From: G965267185 sp965267185
GTDB lineage: Bacteria; Pseudomonadota; Alphaproteobacteria; UBA6615
Assembly: GCA_965267185.1 (NCBI GenBank)
Contig: OZ253937.1
Location: 2,046,001-2,110,000 of the forward strand
Direction of reading: 5' to 3'
Length of the DNA stretch: 64,000 nt
The translations under genes were made by a program, and so were the position numbers. Each line of letters opens with the position of its first letter. Position 1 is the stretch's first letter. The notes beneath the pieces were generated by a model. That model did not search any database. It saw only the letters and a list, made by a program, of their open reading frames with translations, and was not told the DNA's origin. This document shows, piece after piece, positions 52,231-61,014 of this stretch.

Positions 52231-55200
52231 CTATTCCGCCGCCGGCAGGGCGCGCTCGGCGGGCAGCCGAACCGTAACCGTGGTACCCACTCCAACGCGG
52301 CTTTGTAGATTGAGAGAGCCGCCATGCTGTTCGATTAGTGCTTTAGCCAAAGGCAGCCCGAGGCCGGTACCTTCGTATTTACGATTGAGATCACTATCGA
52401 CTTGCTGAAAACGGCCGAGAGCTTTCGGAATATCGTTCACCTCGATACCGATTCCGGTATCGCGTACTTGAATAACGAAACCACTGTCCGAATTGTACCA
52501 GGCCTTCACCGTCACCGAACCACCCGCCTCGGTGAACTTAACAGCGTTCGACGCAAGGTTAATAATGACCTGCTTGATACGCCGGGCGTCAGCGTATAGC
52601 TGCGGCAGCGGCGTATCCGGTGTATCGATGCTAAGTGTCAACCCACCAGCGTCGGCGCGTTCGCGAACCATCACCATGCAAGAATTGATGACGTCGACGA
52701 CATCGACGCGCTCCTCATGCAGCGGTGCGTTACCCGTTTCGATTTTTGAGATGTCCAGAATATCGTTGATCAGCGTCAGCAAATGTTGACCCGAGTCATA
52801 GATATGGCCCGCATACTCCCGGTAGGCTGGGTTGCCGACCGCGCCGAGAGTTTCATCGTTGATAATTTCAGAGAATCCGATAATAGCGTTGAGCGGTGTT
52901 CGCAGTTCGTGACTCATATTAGCCAAGAACTCGGATTTCGCGCGGCTCGCCACCTCGGCTTCCTCCTTAGCGTCGAGCAGACTCCTTTCCGTACGCTGAC
53001 GTTCGATGACGCGACCGACAAGAACACCGACCTGTTCGGCTATTGACAGCAACTGATCGTCCCGCTCGATTACCGCGTCGGTGAAGAATTCCAGCACGGC
53101 CGCGACCTGCCGACCTACCATCACCGGAATGGCAAACCCAGTTACGATCCCAACCGACTGCGCAACATAGGAACGGGGATAGTTTGGTGCCGCCTCGACG
53201 TTCGTCATCCAATGGGCAGAGGTGTCCGAAACCACGCGTCCGGGAAGTCCAACTCCCGCCTGAAATGTCATCCGTTCCGTATCGCGGCGGAATGGCTCAA
53301 ATCGATCGGGATTGTCCATATGCCACAAATTAGTCGAGGACAGCTCCTCAGAGCCATCATTACTAAGCAAGTAGGCATGTCCAATCGGCCAGTTGCTATA
53401 GGCGCAGAGTTCGTCAAGAGAAACCTGGATAGCTTCATCCGCACTGTCGGCATGGTTAGCTGCGACGGCTATCTTTCGCAGCAAGTCGGCCGCTCGCGTC
53501 TGCTGCTTTAGCTCTTCCTCGGCGCGCATGCGCTCGGTAACATCAATTGATATCAAGTAGAAGCCAAGCTGCACACCGTCATCGCCAAAGTGCGGCAGAT
53601 AGGTCGACTGGTAGTCACGCGAAACGCCGTCGACGGACGTGCGCCGCTGCTGGAAGCTCACCTGCTCCCCGGCAAGTGCCCGTTTGAAGTACGGTTCGAC
53701 CTTGCGATACTCGACGTCACCTTGGATTTCGATGGTGTGCTTGCCGATAATGTCTTCGCGCTCCAAGCCAAAAAGATCCAGAACAGCCTTGTTCACGAAG
53801 CGGTAATTCAAATCCATGTCAAAGTAGATGAAATGACCTGGGAGGTTATCGGTTATGAGCCTTAGTTGCTGCTCGTTGGCCTGCCGCTCGCCTTCGGCGT
53901 TGACGCGCTCGGTTATATCGACCAGCAGCGCATAGCAGCCCAAAACCTCACCGCTCTCATCGATATGGGGAAGATATGTCGAGTGATAGGTGCGTTGCGA
54001 ACCATCGGGGCGCGTCCGCACCTGCTCGAAGGTCGCCTGCTCTCCGGCCAACGCAGCATCCATGTACTGCTTGATCTCCTGATAGCCGGACTCGCCCATA
54101 ACATCGCGTACCGGCTTACCGATCAGCTCGTCGCCAGGCATGCCATGCAGCGCTTCGATGGTCTTGTTGACAAATTGGTAACGCCGGTCGGCATCAAAGT
54201 AGACAATAGTCGCCGCGATGTTATCGGTGATCAGACGTAACCGTGCTTCATTTTCCTTTGCCGTGGTTTCCGCGAACTTGCGCTCGGTAATGTCGACGGT
54301 CAGAACGTAGTAGCCCAGCACGTCCCCGTTTTCGGCAAAATGAGGAATGCCGGTGGATTGGTAGGTGCGCACCGACCCGTCAGGGCCCGTGCGGTCCAGT
54401 TCGAACTTGACCTCCTGACCGGAAAGCGCCGCCTCGGTAAAGGGTTCCAATTGCGCGACAACTTCGGGGCTTTGGATTTCATCGACCGTCTTACCGATTA
54501 TGTCTTCGCGCGGTAGACCGAACATCTCCTCGGTGTTCTTATTTACGAATTGGTAGCGCCGGTCGGCATCGATGTAGAATATGTTACCGGCGACATTGTC
54601 GGTAACCAGGCGCAGCCGAGCCTCGTTCTCCCGCGCTACCATTTCGGCGCGTTTGCGCTCGGTGATATCGACCGACAATCCATAAACGCCGACTACATCG
54701 CCGGAGTCGTCAAAATGCGGCAGATAGGTTGATAGAAAGCTGCGGGTTATTCCGTCGCCGCCGGTGCGGGTGCGCTCGAATGACGCCTCCTCGCCGTGAA
54801 GGGCGATATCTATATAGCGTTCGGTTTGCCGGTATGTTTCCTCGTCTTGGAGATCTTTCACCAACCGCCCAACAATCTCGCTTTGCGATAGACCGAGCAT
54901 GTCCGCGAAAGCCTTGTTCACAAAGCTATAGCGCTTATCGGTATCAAGGTAAGTGATCATGGCACCGACATTGTCGGTGATGAGACGCAACCGGTTTTCG
55001 TTCTCTTTTAGTTCGGCTTCAGCAAGCGTGCGGCCCGTAATGTCGACCGACAGTGCATAGCAGCCCAGAACGCGGCCCCGCTCGTCGAAATGCGGCAGGT
55101 AAGTTGATTGGAAATGGCGTGTCGTGCCGTCTCCCGCGGTTCGCGTTTGCTCGAAGACCACTTCTTCGCCCGCAAGCGCATTTTTTATCTGCGGGCCGAT

Positions 55201-57690
55201 TTCGGTGTACGCCACATCCCCTTGAATGTCTTTAGCGGATCGGCCAATGATGTCGTCGACCGGAATTCCGTAATACTCTTCGACGCGCTTATTGACGAAA
55301 CGGTAGCGCTCGTCGATGTCAAAGTAGATGACGTTCGCCGGCATATTGTCGGTGATTAAGCGCAACCGCTGCTCGTTATCCTGCAGCACGGTCTCGGCCT
55401 GCTTGCGGTCGGTGACATCGACCAGCAAGACATACACACCTTGCACCTCGCCGCTTTGGTCGATGTCGGGCAGGTATGTGGTTGCGAAGTGAATTACGCG
55501 ACCGTCAAGCGACGTTCGCACTTGCTCGAATACGACCTCCTCGCCAGCGAGCGCACGCTGAACATGGGGACGAACCTGGTCGTACACCTCCTCGCCTTGA
55601 ATCTCGAGCAAGGTCTTACCGATAATTTCTTCGCGAGGCAGCCCATAGATTTCCCTGTTTGCCTCGTTGATAAACTGATAACGCTCGTCCGCGTCGAAAT
55701 AAACGATGTGAGCGCCAATGTTGTCGGTGATCGTACGCAGTCGTACTTCGTTTTCTTTTAATTCCGCTTCCGCCCGCATGCGCTCTGTGATGTCGACCCA
55801 AAGCCCATAGCACCCGAGCACCTGACCTTGCTCATCAACATGCGGTAGGTAAACCGATTGGAAATTGCGCGGCGTGCCGTCGTGCGCAATCCGGGTTTGT
55901 TCGAAGACGACTTCTTCGCCGTTTAGCGCGCGTTCAATTTTTGGCCCAAGTTCACGGAAGGTCGTTTCGTCTTGAAACTCGCACGCGCGCTTGCCGATGA
56001 TTTCCTCGCGTGGGACGCCATGCAACTCTTCAACGCCCTTGTTGACGAACCGGATACGTTGATCGGGGTCGAAGTACATCACATTGGCTGGCATGTTGTC
56101 GGTGATCGTACGCAGCTGGACTGCGTTTTCTTTTAGTTCCGCCTCGGCCTGCATACGTTCGGTGATATCGACCGACAGCCCATAGCAACCCAGTATTCGC
56201 CCTTGATCATCGATATGCGGCAGGTACGTCGACTGGAAATGGCGTAGTGAGCCGTCCGCCGCAACCCGCGTCTGTTCGAAGACAACTTCCTCACCGGCAA
56301 GCGCACGCTCGATCTTGGGTCCGAGATCTCGGTAAGCGTCTTTGCTTTGGAACTCGTAAGCCCGTTTACCGATAATCTGATCGCGTGACAGACCGTGAAG
56401 CTCTTCAACACCTTTATTCACAAACTGGACTCGTTGATCGGCGTCGAAGTAGGCGATGTTCGCCGGCATGTTGTCGGTGATCAACCGCAGCCGCTGCTCG
56501 TCGTCCTGCAAAATATTTTCGGCCAGTTTTCTTTCGGTGATATCGACCAGCAGAACGTAAATGCCTACGACTTCGCCATTTTGGCCGTTATCGGGTAAGT
56601 ATGTCGTCTGGTAGTAGCGGCGCTGGCCATCCTCTGTCAGCCGTTCCTGCTCAAAACTCACCTCCGCACCACTCAACGCTTCACGAATACGAGGCTCGAT
56701 TAGCTTGTACTCTGCCTCGCCATGCACCTCGCGCAGGTTCCGGCCGATGATATCTTTGGGAGAACGCCCATGCATCTCGGCAGCGGCTTTGTTGGCAAAC
56801 TGATAGCGTTCGTCGGCGTCGAAATAGATGATTGTCGCGGCAACATTGTCGGTAATCGTACGTAGCCGCTTTTCGTTTTCGCGCGCTTCGGTTTCAACGC
56901 GTTTGCGCTCGGTAACATCAACCGACACAAGGTAGCAGCCGACAACCTGGCCATGCTCGTCGAACTGAGGCAGATAGGTGGATTGAAAGATGGTGCACCC
57001 ACCGTCGGGCGCCTTGCGTTCACCCTCGAACGTAACTTGCTCGCCGCTTAGGGCCCGCTCGATATACGGCGCCAATATGGCGTGAAAGTCCTTGTCGAGG
57101 ATATCGGTAACGCGCTGACCAATGATGTGTTCGCGCGGCCTGCCCAATACCTCGACGGCAGCATCGTTGACAAAGCGATAACATTGGTCGGCATCGAAAT
57201 GGATGATGACCGCAGCTACGTTATCGGTGATCATCCGCATCCGCTCTACGCTCTCGCGCAGAGCATTTTCTATTTGTGTACCCTTTGTAATGTCGCGGTT
57301 AATACCGATCCGCAGGGACTGACCGTTCTCATCCTGATAGGAGAAAATAACCGTGTCGGTGACCCCAGCGGTGCCGTTTTTGCGCACGATGTGCCGTTCG
57401 CCCGCCCAGTACCCGTCACGCTCCACCGCTGCAATGACATCGGCGATCGAATCTTGTGTTCGGTCCTCGGGTTGGAATATCTGCGGGGTTTTTCCAACGA
57501 CTTCATCCTTCGTGTAACCGTAGATGCGTTCGGCCGCTGGACTCCAATCGATTATCTTGCCTTCCCAATCGGTGATGACGATGCCGTAGGTATGCTGATC
57601 GCGAAATAACGCCTTACGCAACGACATACCGTCACCGGAGCTGCTATTTGAAACAGCTCCGCGGGCCTCGGTTGGGTTCGCGTTCTTCAT
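52231..57690 (-). CDS. Giant soluble multi-PAS/GAF sensor histidine kinase, 1819 aa
   Basis: The protein has no membrane segment. After a canonical PAS/PAC domain (about 25-145) come ten tandem PAS units of about 125 residues (about 149-1398), each opening with a version of RLRLITDNMPANVIYFDAD and ending SVDITER plus a coiled linker. A GAF domain (about 1400-1560), HisKA with H1594 in SHELRTPLNAIIGFSE, and HATPase_c (DTGIGI, EGTGLGLPLAKAL) follow. It should autophosphorylate in response to cytoplasmic cues. No receiver domain or regulator gene adjoins it. The repeats are diverged from one another, so this is an old array, not an assembly error. A TTAA-N6-TTAAC sequence lies about 110 bp upstream. 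Confidence 0.95.
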   Translation of the reverse strand: MKNANPTEARGAVSNSSSGDGMSLRKALFRDQHTYGIVITDWEGKIIDWSPAAERIYGYTKDEVVGKTPQIFQPEDRTQDSIADVIAAVERDGYWAGERHIVRKNGTAGVTDTVIFSYQDENGQSLRIGINRDITKGTQIENALRESVERMRMITDNVAAVIIHFDADQCYRFVNDAAVEVLGRPREHIIGQRVTDILDKDFHAILAPYIERALSGEQVTFEGERKAPDGGCTIFQSTYLPQFDEHGQVVGCYLVSVDVTERKRVETEARENEKRLRTITDNVAATIIYFDADERYQFANKAAAEMHGRSPKDIIGRNLREVHGEAEYKLIEPRIREALSGAEVSFEQERLTEDGQRRYYQTTYLPDNGQNGEVVGIYVLLVDITERKLAENILQDDEQRLRLITDNMPANIAYFDADQRVQFVNKGVEELHGLSRDQIIGKRAYEFQSKDAYRDLGPKIERALAGEEVVFEQTRVAADGSLRHFQSTYLPHIDDQGRILGCYGLSVDITERMQAEAELKENAVQLRTITDNMPANVMYFDPDQRIRFVNKGVEELHGVPREEIIGKRACEFQDETTFRELGPKIERALNGEEVVFEQTRIAHDGTPRNFQSVYLPHVDEQGQVLGCYGLWVDITERMRAEAELKENEVRLRTITDNIGAHIVYFDADERYQFINEANREIYGLPREEIIGKTLLEIQGEEVYDQVRPHVQRALAGEEVVFEQVRTSLDGRVIHFATTYLPDIDQSGEVQGVYVLLVDVTDRKQAETVLQDNEQRLRLITDNMPANVIYFDIDERYRFVNKRVEEYYGIPVDDIIGRSAKDIQGDVAYTEIGPQIKNALAGEEVVFEQTRTAGDGTTRHFQSTYLPHFDERGRVLGCYALSVDITGRTLAEAELKENENRLRLITDNVGAMITYLDTDKRYSFVNKAFADMLGLSQSEIVGRLVKDLQDEETYRQTERYIDIALHGEEASFERTRTGGDGITRSFLSTYLPHFDDSGDVVGVYGLSVDITERKRAEMVARENEARLRLVTDNVAGNIFYIDADRRYQFVNKNTEEMFGLPREDIIGKTVDEIQSPEVVAQLEPFTEAALSGQEVKFELDRTGPDGSVRTYQSTGIPHFAENGDVLGYYVLTVDITERKFAETTAKENEARLRLITDNIAATIVYFDADRRYQFVNKTIEALHGMPGDELIGKPVRDVMGESGYQEIKQYMDAALAGEQATFEQVRTRPDGSQRTYHSTYLPHIDESGEVLGCYALLVDITERVNAEGERQANEQQLRLITDNLPGHFIYFDMDLNYRFVNKAVLDLFGLEREDIIGKHTIEIQGDVEYRKVEPYFKRALAGEQVSFQQRRTSVDGVSRDYQSTYLPHFGDDGVQLGFYLISIDVTERMRAEEELKQQTRAADLLRKIAVAANHADSADEAIQVSLDELCAYSNWPIGHAYLLSNDGSEELSSTNLWHMDNPDRFEPFRRDTERMTFQAGVGLPGRVVSDTSAHWMTNVEAAPNYPRSYVAQSVGIVTGFAIPVMVGRQVAAVLEFFTDAVIERDDQLLSIAEQVGVLVGRVIERQRTERSLLDAKEEAEVASRAKSEFLANMSHELRTPLNAIIGFSEIINDETLGAVGNPAYREYAGHIYDSGQHLLTLINDILDISKIETGNAPLHEERVDVVDVINSCMVMVRERADAGGLTLSIDTPDTPLPQLYADARRIKQVIINLASNAVKFTEAGGSVTVKAWYNSDSGFVIQVRDTGIGIEVNDIPKALGRFQQVDSDLNRKYEGTGLGLPLAKALIEQHGGSLNLQSRVGVGTTVTVRLPAERALPAAE
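53497..57246 (-). repeat. Ten tandem 375-bp coding repeats (PAS units) inside the kinase gene
   Basis: The region is a direct array of ten units of about 375 bp, each coding one PAS domain and its linker. The units beginning near residues 399 and 524 of the protein are among the most alike. Unit length is nearly constant, which suggests growth by tandem duplication and a functional spacing requirement. Confidence 0.85.
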
Positions 57691-58304
57691 TATTCCTACA
57701 AACCGATCTGAGTACCGGCTGACAACCTCGCCTTAAACAGAATTCTACTTATTGGTGTAAAGCGCTGATATTCCATAATAAAATTAGCGGCCATCGCCTT
57801 TAAGTGTGGTTAACAGAGCCAATGCAACAAAACAGCGCCCAATGTGCGAAAACCAAGCTGACAGCGGCTCACACGCGGATACCGCTTAGCAGGTTGGCAG
57901 CGTAGTCTGGCGGCCCTCAGTGAGCGTAAGGCACGACGGATCCGGATCTAGATGACGCGTCGAAGACCCGCCGATAGTCGCTGTATCCGAGTGTGCGGCG
58001 GATTTCGATGACCCGTCTAGTATTTGGACCAAATGATCCAAAAAACGCGCCACGATGGCGGATTTTGCGACCCAGCTGGACGAAGAATGTTAACCGTGTT
58101 CACTCACAACCGGCATCCTTGTACCACCTAAAATTGTAGCCGAAAAACCGGCCACAAACGCTTCAGGGAAAACCGAAACATGCGGTCTCACGAAAACCGC
58201 AAGAACCGGAATGTTGGCGCGTATGCGGAGACCTATATCGGTTGCCTGCGATGACACTTTCCCAGCGCGACGATGAGCGCCGATATAGAGTAAGGAGGAT
58301 TACA
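57691..58304. other. Intergenic region between giant kinase and repair operon, 614 bp
   Basis: It holds the promoters of two divergent genes. Near the kinase there is an AT-rich part and TTAA-N6-TTAAC at 57800-57814. Near the ada gene GAAAACCG-like sequences recur at about 58142, 58168 and 58192, and TGCGGT/ACCGCA form an inverted repeat at 58181-58201. A leftward open frame around 57930-58090 without a start codon is not convincing. Confidence 0.45.
58192..58206. promoter_or_regulatory. LexA-like direct repeat (GAAA-N7-GAAC)
   Basis: GAAA at 58192 and GAAC at 58203 are spaced by seven bases. The alphaproteobacterial LexA box is GAAC-N7-GAAC (GTTC-N7-GTTC on the other strand), so one base differs. 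It lies about 100 bp upstream of the Ada-like start. Tentative. Confidence 0.25.
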
Positions 58305-59123
58305 ATGGTTTCGATAGACGCCAGCAGGCCGGCAACCAGGAACGAAGAAATGAGTAGAGCGACAACCGCGAGCCTCCAGGCACTGTTCTCCAGTGAGAAC
58401 GCCCGGTGGGACGCTGTTGTCGAGCGCGACGCCAGAGCCGACGACGTTTTCTACTATTCCGTGGCAACAACCGGCGTGTATTGCCGGCCTTCCTGCGCCG
58501 CACGCCTCGCACGGCGCGAAAATGTGGCGTTTCACGACAGTTGCGCCGCCGCCGAACGCGCGGGCTTTCGTCCCTGCAAACGCTGCTGGCCGAACGAAGT
58601 GCGTTCAGAGAAAAATGGCATCCCCACTCGGATGCGTTTCGCTGCCGGTGACTGCACCCTGGGCAAAGTGCTGGTCGCAGCCACCGAAAACGGCATCTGC
58701 GCCATCCTGCTTGGCGACGACAACAAAGCTTTAGTCGACGATTTGCGCGCTCGATTCCCCAGAACAGAACTCACCGAGGAGCGCACCGAGTTAGAGCCAG
58801 CCCTCGCCCAAGCTGCTCGCGTGATCGAGAGCCCCGAGCTCGGTATCGAGGTACCGCTTGATGTATGTGGCACTGCTTTTCAGCGTCGCGTATGGCGAGC
58901 TCTGCGTGAGATCCCCTCCGGCAAAACCGCGAGCTATATGGATATCGCCACGCGTATCGGGTCACCTAAATCCGTCCGCGCCGTCGCGCGCGCTTGCGCA
59001 TCGAACCCTATCGCAGTCGCGATTCCATGCCATCGCGTCGTTCGCAGCGACGGCGACTTATCGGGCTACCGGTGGGGCGTCGAACGTAAGCAAGCCTTGC
59101 TAGCACGTGAGCTCACCAATTGA
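58305..59123 (+). CDS. Ada-type DNA alkylation repair protein without AraC domain
   Basis: The ATG at 58305 follows a perfect AAGGAGG site. The 272-residue protein has the Ada zinc domain with four cysteines at C60, C64, C91 and C94 (YCRPSC and PCKRC), where C60 is the methyl-phosphotriester acceptor position. It passes directly into the O6-alkylguanine methyltransferase domain (MRFAAGDCTLGKVLVA, FQRRVWRALREIPSGKTASY, and IPCHRVV with acceptor C242). E. coli Ada has an AraC-type DNA-binding domain between these parts; it is missing here. Two oxidative repair genes follow in an overlapping operon. Confidence 0.92.
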   Translation: MVSIDASRPATRNEEMSRATTASLQALFSSENARWDAVVERDARADDVFYYSVATTGVYCRPSCAARLARRENVAFHDSCAAAERAGFRPCKRCWPNEVRSEKNGIPTRMRFAAGDCTLGKVLVAATENGICAILLGDDNKALVDDLRARFPRTELTEERTELEPALAQAARVIESPELGIEVPLDVCGTAFQRRVWRALREIPSGKTASYMDIATRIGSPKSVRAVARACASNPIAVAIPCHRVVRSDGDLSGYRWGVERKQALLARELTN

Positions 59124-59875
59124 TTGCCACCGCTCAACGCAGCCATGCTACCGCCACCCGCGCCACGCGATCTATCGCGGCGCGGGTGGCGGCGCTCGAT
59201 TGGCAGGCTATATCTACGCAACTCGACAACGACGCCTACGGAACCCTCCCCTCCTTGCTAAGTCCGGATGAGTGTTCCGAGCTGATTACCCTCTATGACG
59301 TAGAGGCGCGTTTTCGCAGCCGCGTGGTGATGGCACGACACAACTTTGGGCAAGGCGAGTACAAATACTTTGCCTATCCCCTGCCGCGCCTAGTCAGCAA
59401 TCTACGTTCGGCACTGTACCGGCCGTTGGCAGGAATCGCCAATCGTTGGAACGAAGCGATGGCCGTCGACATGCGCTATCCCGACCAGCACAAAGACTAT
59501 CTCGCGCGCTGTCATGCCGCCGGCCAGACACGGCCAACACCCCTGACGCTGCGCTATGGAACCGGTGACTATAACTGCCTGCACCAGGATCTATACGGCG
59601 AACACGTCTTTCCCCTGCAAGCCGTGTTCTTGTTATCCGACCCAACTGCGGACTTTACCGGCGGCGAGTTTGTGCTGACCGAACAGCGGCCCCGCATGCA
59701 ATCGCGCGCCGAAGTCGTACCGCTACGTCAGGGCGATGGTGTCATCTTTCCGGTGCATAACCGGCCCGTGCAAGGCAAGCGCGGCATCTACCGGGTTAAT
59801 ATGCGCCATGGTGTGAGCCGGGTACGTTCGGGACACCGCCAGACTCTCGGCATAATTTTTCACGACGCTAAGTAA
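59120..59875 (+). CDS. 2OG-Fe(II) oxygenase of the alkylation-repair operon
   Basis: Translation starts at TTG 59120, overlapping the Ada stop as TTGA. The 251-residue product has a prolyl-hydroxylase-like dioxygenase core: H155-x-D157 in CLHQDLYGEHVFPLQ, the second-strand FTGGEFVLTEQRPR, and H230 in NMRHGVSRVRSGHR with Arg for 2-oxoglutarate, ending LGIIFHD. Genes of this type are often found with ada and alkB, and are thought to repair or modify alkylated nucleobases, though the substrate is not settled. AlkB is encoded 20 bp downstream. Confidence 0.88.
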   Translation: MIATAQRSHATATRATRSIAARVAALDWQAISTQLDNDAYGTLPSLLSPDECSELITLYDVEARFRSRVVMARHNFGQGEYKYFAYPLPRLVSNLRSALYRPLAGIANRWNEAMAVDMRYPDQHKDYLARCHAAGQTRPTPLTLRYGTGDYNCLHQDLYGEHVFPLQAVFLLSDPTADFTGGEFVLTEQRPRMQSRAEVVPLRQGDGVIFPVHNRPVQGKRGIYRVNMRHGVSRVRSGHRQTLGIIFHDAK

Positions 59876-59895
59876 GCTGTACCGGACCCGCCACA

Positions 59896-60558
59896 GTGAG
59901 CGATCTGCTGAGCCACCTCGACACCGAACCTGATATCGAAACCCTTGCCGACGGCGCCACGCTGCTGCGTGGGTTCGCCGCAAAGGAGGCCGCCAGCTTG
60001 GTGGCGGCAGTCGAGGCAATTGCCCGGATGGCCCCGTTTCGCCAGATGGTAACGCCGGGCGGCTATACGATGTCGGTCGCCATGACCAACTGCGGCGACG
60101 CCGGCTGGGTCAGCGACCGCGCCGGCTATCGCTACGATCCGAACGACCCAAAGACGGGCCGGAGCTGGCCCAGTATGCCGCCGGCGTTCCTCGATCTCGC
60201 GGGCCGGGCAGCCGCCGCGGGCGGATTTGGCGGGTTCGCGCCGAACGTCTGCCTGATCAATCGCTATACGCCGGCGGCGCGGCTATCACTGCATCAGGAC
60301 AAGGATGAAGGCGATTTCACTGCGCCAATCGTGTCGGTCTCCTTGGGCCTACCGGCCACATTCCTGTTCGGTGGCCTGAAGCGCAACGAACGGCCGCGGC
60401 GCATCCGGCTCGAAAGCGGCGACGTCGTCACCTGGGGTGGTCCCGCCCGAATGGCTTATCACGGCGTTGCCCCGCTGAAAGTTGGCACCGACCCGCTGAC
60501 AGGTGACTGCCGCCTCAACCTGACGTTCCGCACGGCACACACCGCTACGGCTCCATAG
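59896..60558 (+). CDS. alkB: AlkB-type DNA oxidative demethylase
   Basis: The gene starts with GTG at 59896. The 220-residue product has the AlkB core: NVCLINRYTPAARLSLHQDKDE with H133 and D135 binding iron, the following VSVSLGLPATFLFGG, GDVVTWGGPARMAYHGV with H189, and CRLNLTFR with the two arginines that hold 2-oxoglutarate. AlkB removes methyl groups from 1-methyladenine and 3-methylcytosine by oxidation. It is the third gene of the repair operon after the Ada-like and 2OG oxygenase genes. Confidence 0.93.
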   Translation: MSDLLSHLDTEPDIETLADGATLLRGFAAKEAASLVAAVEAIARMAPFRQMVTPGGYTMSVAMTNCGDAGWVSDRAGYRYDPNDPKTGRSWPSMPPAFLDLAGRAAAAGGFGGFAPNVCLINRYTPAARLSLHQDKDEGDFTAPIVSVSLGLPATFLFGGLKRNERPRRIRLESGDVVTWGGPARMAYHGVAPLKVGTDPLTGDCRLNLTFRTAHTATAP

Positions 60559-60612
60559 CCGGACAATTACAAGCAGCGGCGGAAGGGACGGAAGCGGTAC
60601 GCGAGACAACGC

Positions 60613-60867
60613 TTAGAAAGGTCTCGGCCCGCCCCACGTCAGCCAATCTTCAAGATCGGCCATCTCCGGCATTGCCGCCATAAACAGGTCTTGCATGGCA
60701 CCGAAGACTGCGGCGGCACACAGACCCAAAATCGCCCATCCGAGGCCTATCAGTGTTCGCGTCGCCCGCGTCCGACCGCCCCAGCTTTCATGCCTGCGGG
60801 CGGTTCGCAAAAAACGTCCCTCGCCGAGGGCCGCATCAGCCAAATTCCCATAATGCATCGTCATCAT
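60613..60867 (-). CDS. Small single-span membrane protein divergent from TetR gene
   Basis: Choosing the ATG at 60867 gives an 84-residue protein; ATGs at 60864 and 60858 are also possible, and the longer frame to 60936 would run through the operator. It has a basic N-terminal half (RFLRTARRHESWGGRTRATR), one hydrophobic span (TLIGLGWAILGLCAAAVFGAM) and an acidic tryptophan-containing tail ending GGPRPF. No family is recognised. Two operator-like palindromes and a 9-bp hairpin (60889-60916) lie upstream, so it is probably the regulated target of the adjacent TetR protein. Confidence 0.6.
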   Translation of the reverse strand: MMTMHYGNLADAALGEGRFLRTARRHESWGGRTRATRTLIGLGWAILGLCAAAVFGAMQDLFMAAMPEMADLEDWLTWGGPRPF

Positions 60868-60888
60868 CCCACACCCCAATTTCTTTTC

Positions 60889-60916
60889 AGCCCCGTTTCC
60901 CGCCGTGAACGGGGCT
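60889..60916. promoter_or_regulatory. Hairpin in the leader of the TetR-divergent gene
   Basis: AGCCCCGTT (60889-60897) and AACGGGGCT (60908-60916) form a perfect 9-bp stem with a ten-base loop, between the operators and the membrane-protein start. It could affect expression of that gene. On the plus strand only TTT follows, so it is not a clear terminator. Confidence 0.4.
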
Positions 60917-60927
60917 TTAGGTCCTTT

Positions 60928-60944
60928 ATTGAACATTGTTCAAT
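60928..60944. promoter_or_regulatory. TetR operator candidate 1
   Basis: ATTGAAC-ATT-GTTCAAT, a perfect 7-bp inverted repeat with a three-base centre. It lies between the divergent membrane-protein and TetR genes. Confidence 0.7.
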
Positions 60945-60959
60945 TAAACATAGTGCATT

Positions 60960-60976
60960 AATGAACGACGTTCAAT
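60960..60976. promoter_or_regulatory. TetR operator candidate 2
   Basis: AATGAAC-GAC-GTTCAAT, the same site with one mismatch. Its centre is 32 bp from the centre of the first site, about three helical turns, so both dimers would sit on the same DNA face. It ends 38 bp before the TetR start. Confidence 0.7.
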
Positions 60977-61014
60977 AGGTTATGGGAACTTTTTTTGAAC
61001 CTCCGAGGAGCGCC

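Noticed and set aside
53497..57246. Periodic direct repeats that might suggest a CRISPR array or satellite DNA
   Set aside because: The period is about 375 bp, the repeats are in one reading frame and code PAS domains.
57930..58095. Leftward start-less open frame of about 48 codons, considered as a decayed gene
   Set aside because: No start codon, no ribosome site and no family resemblance; too short to support a pseudogene call.
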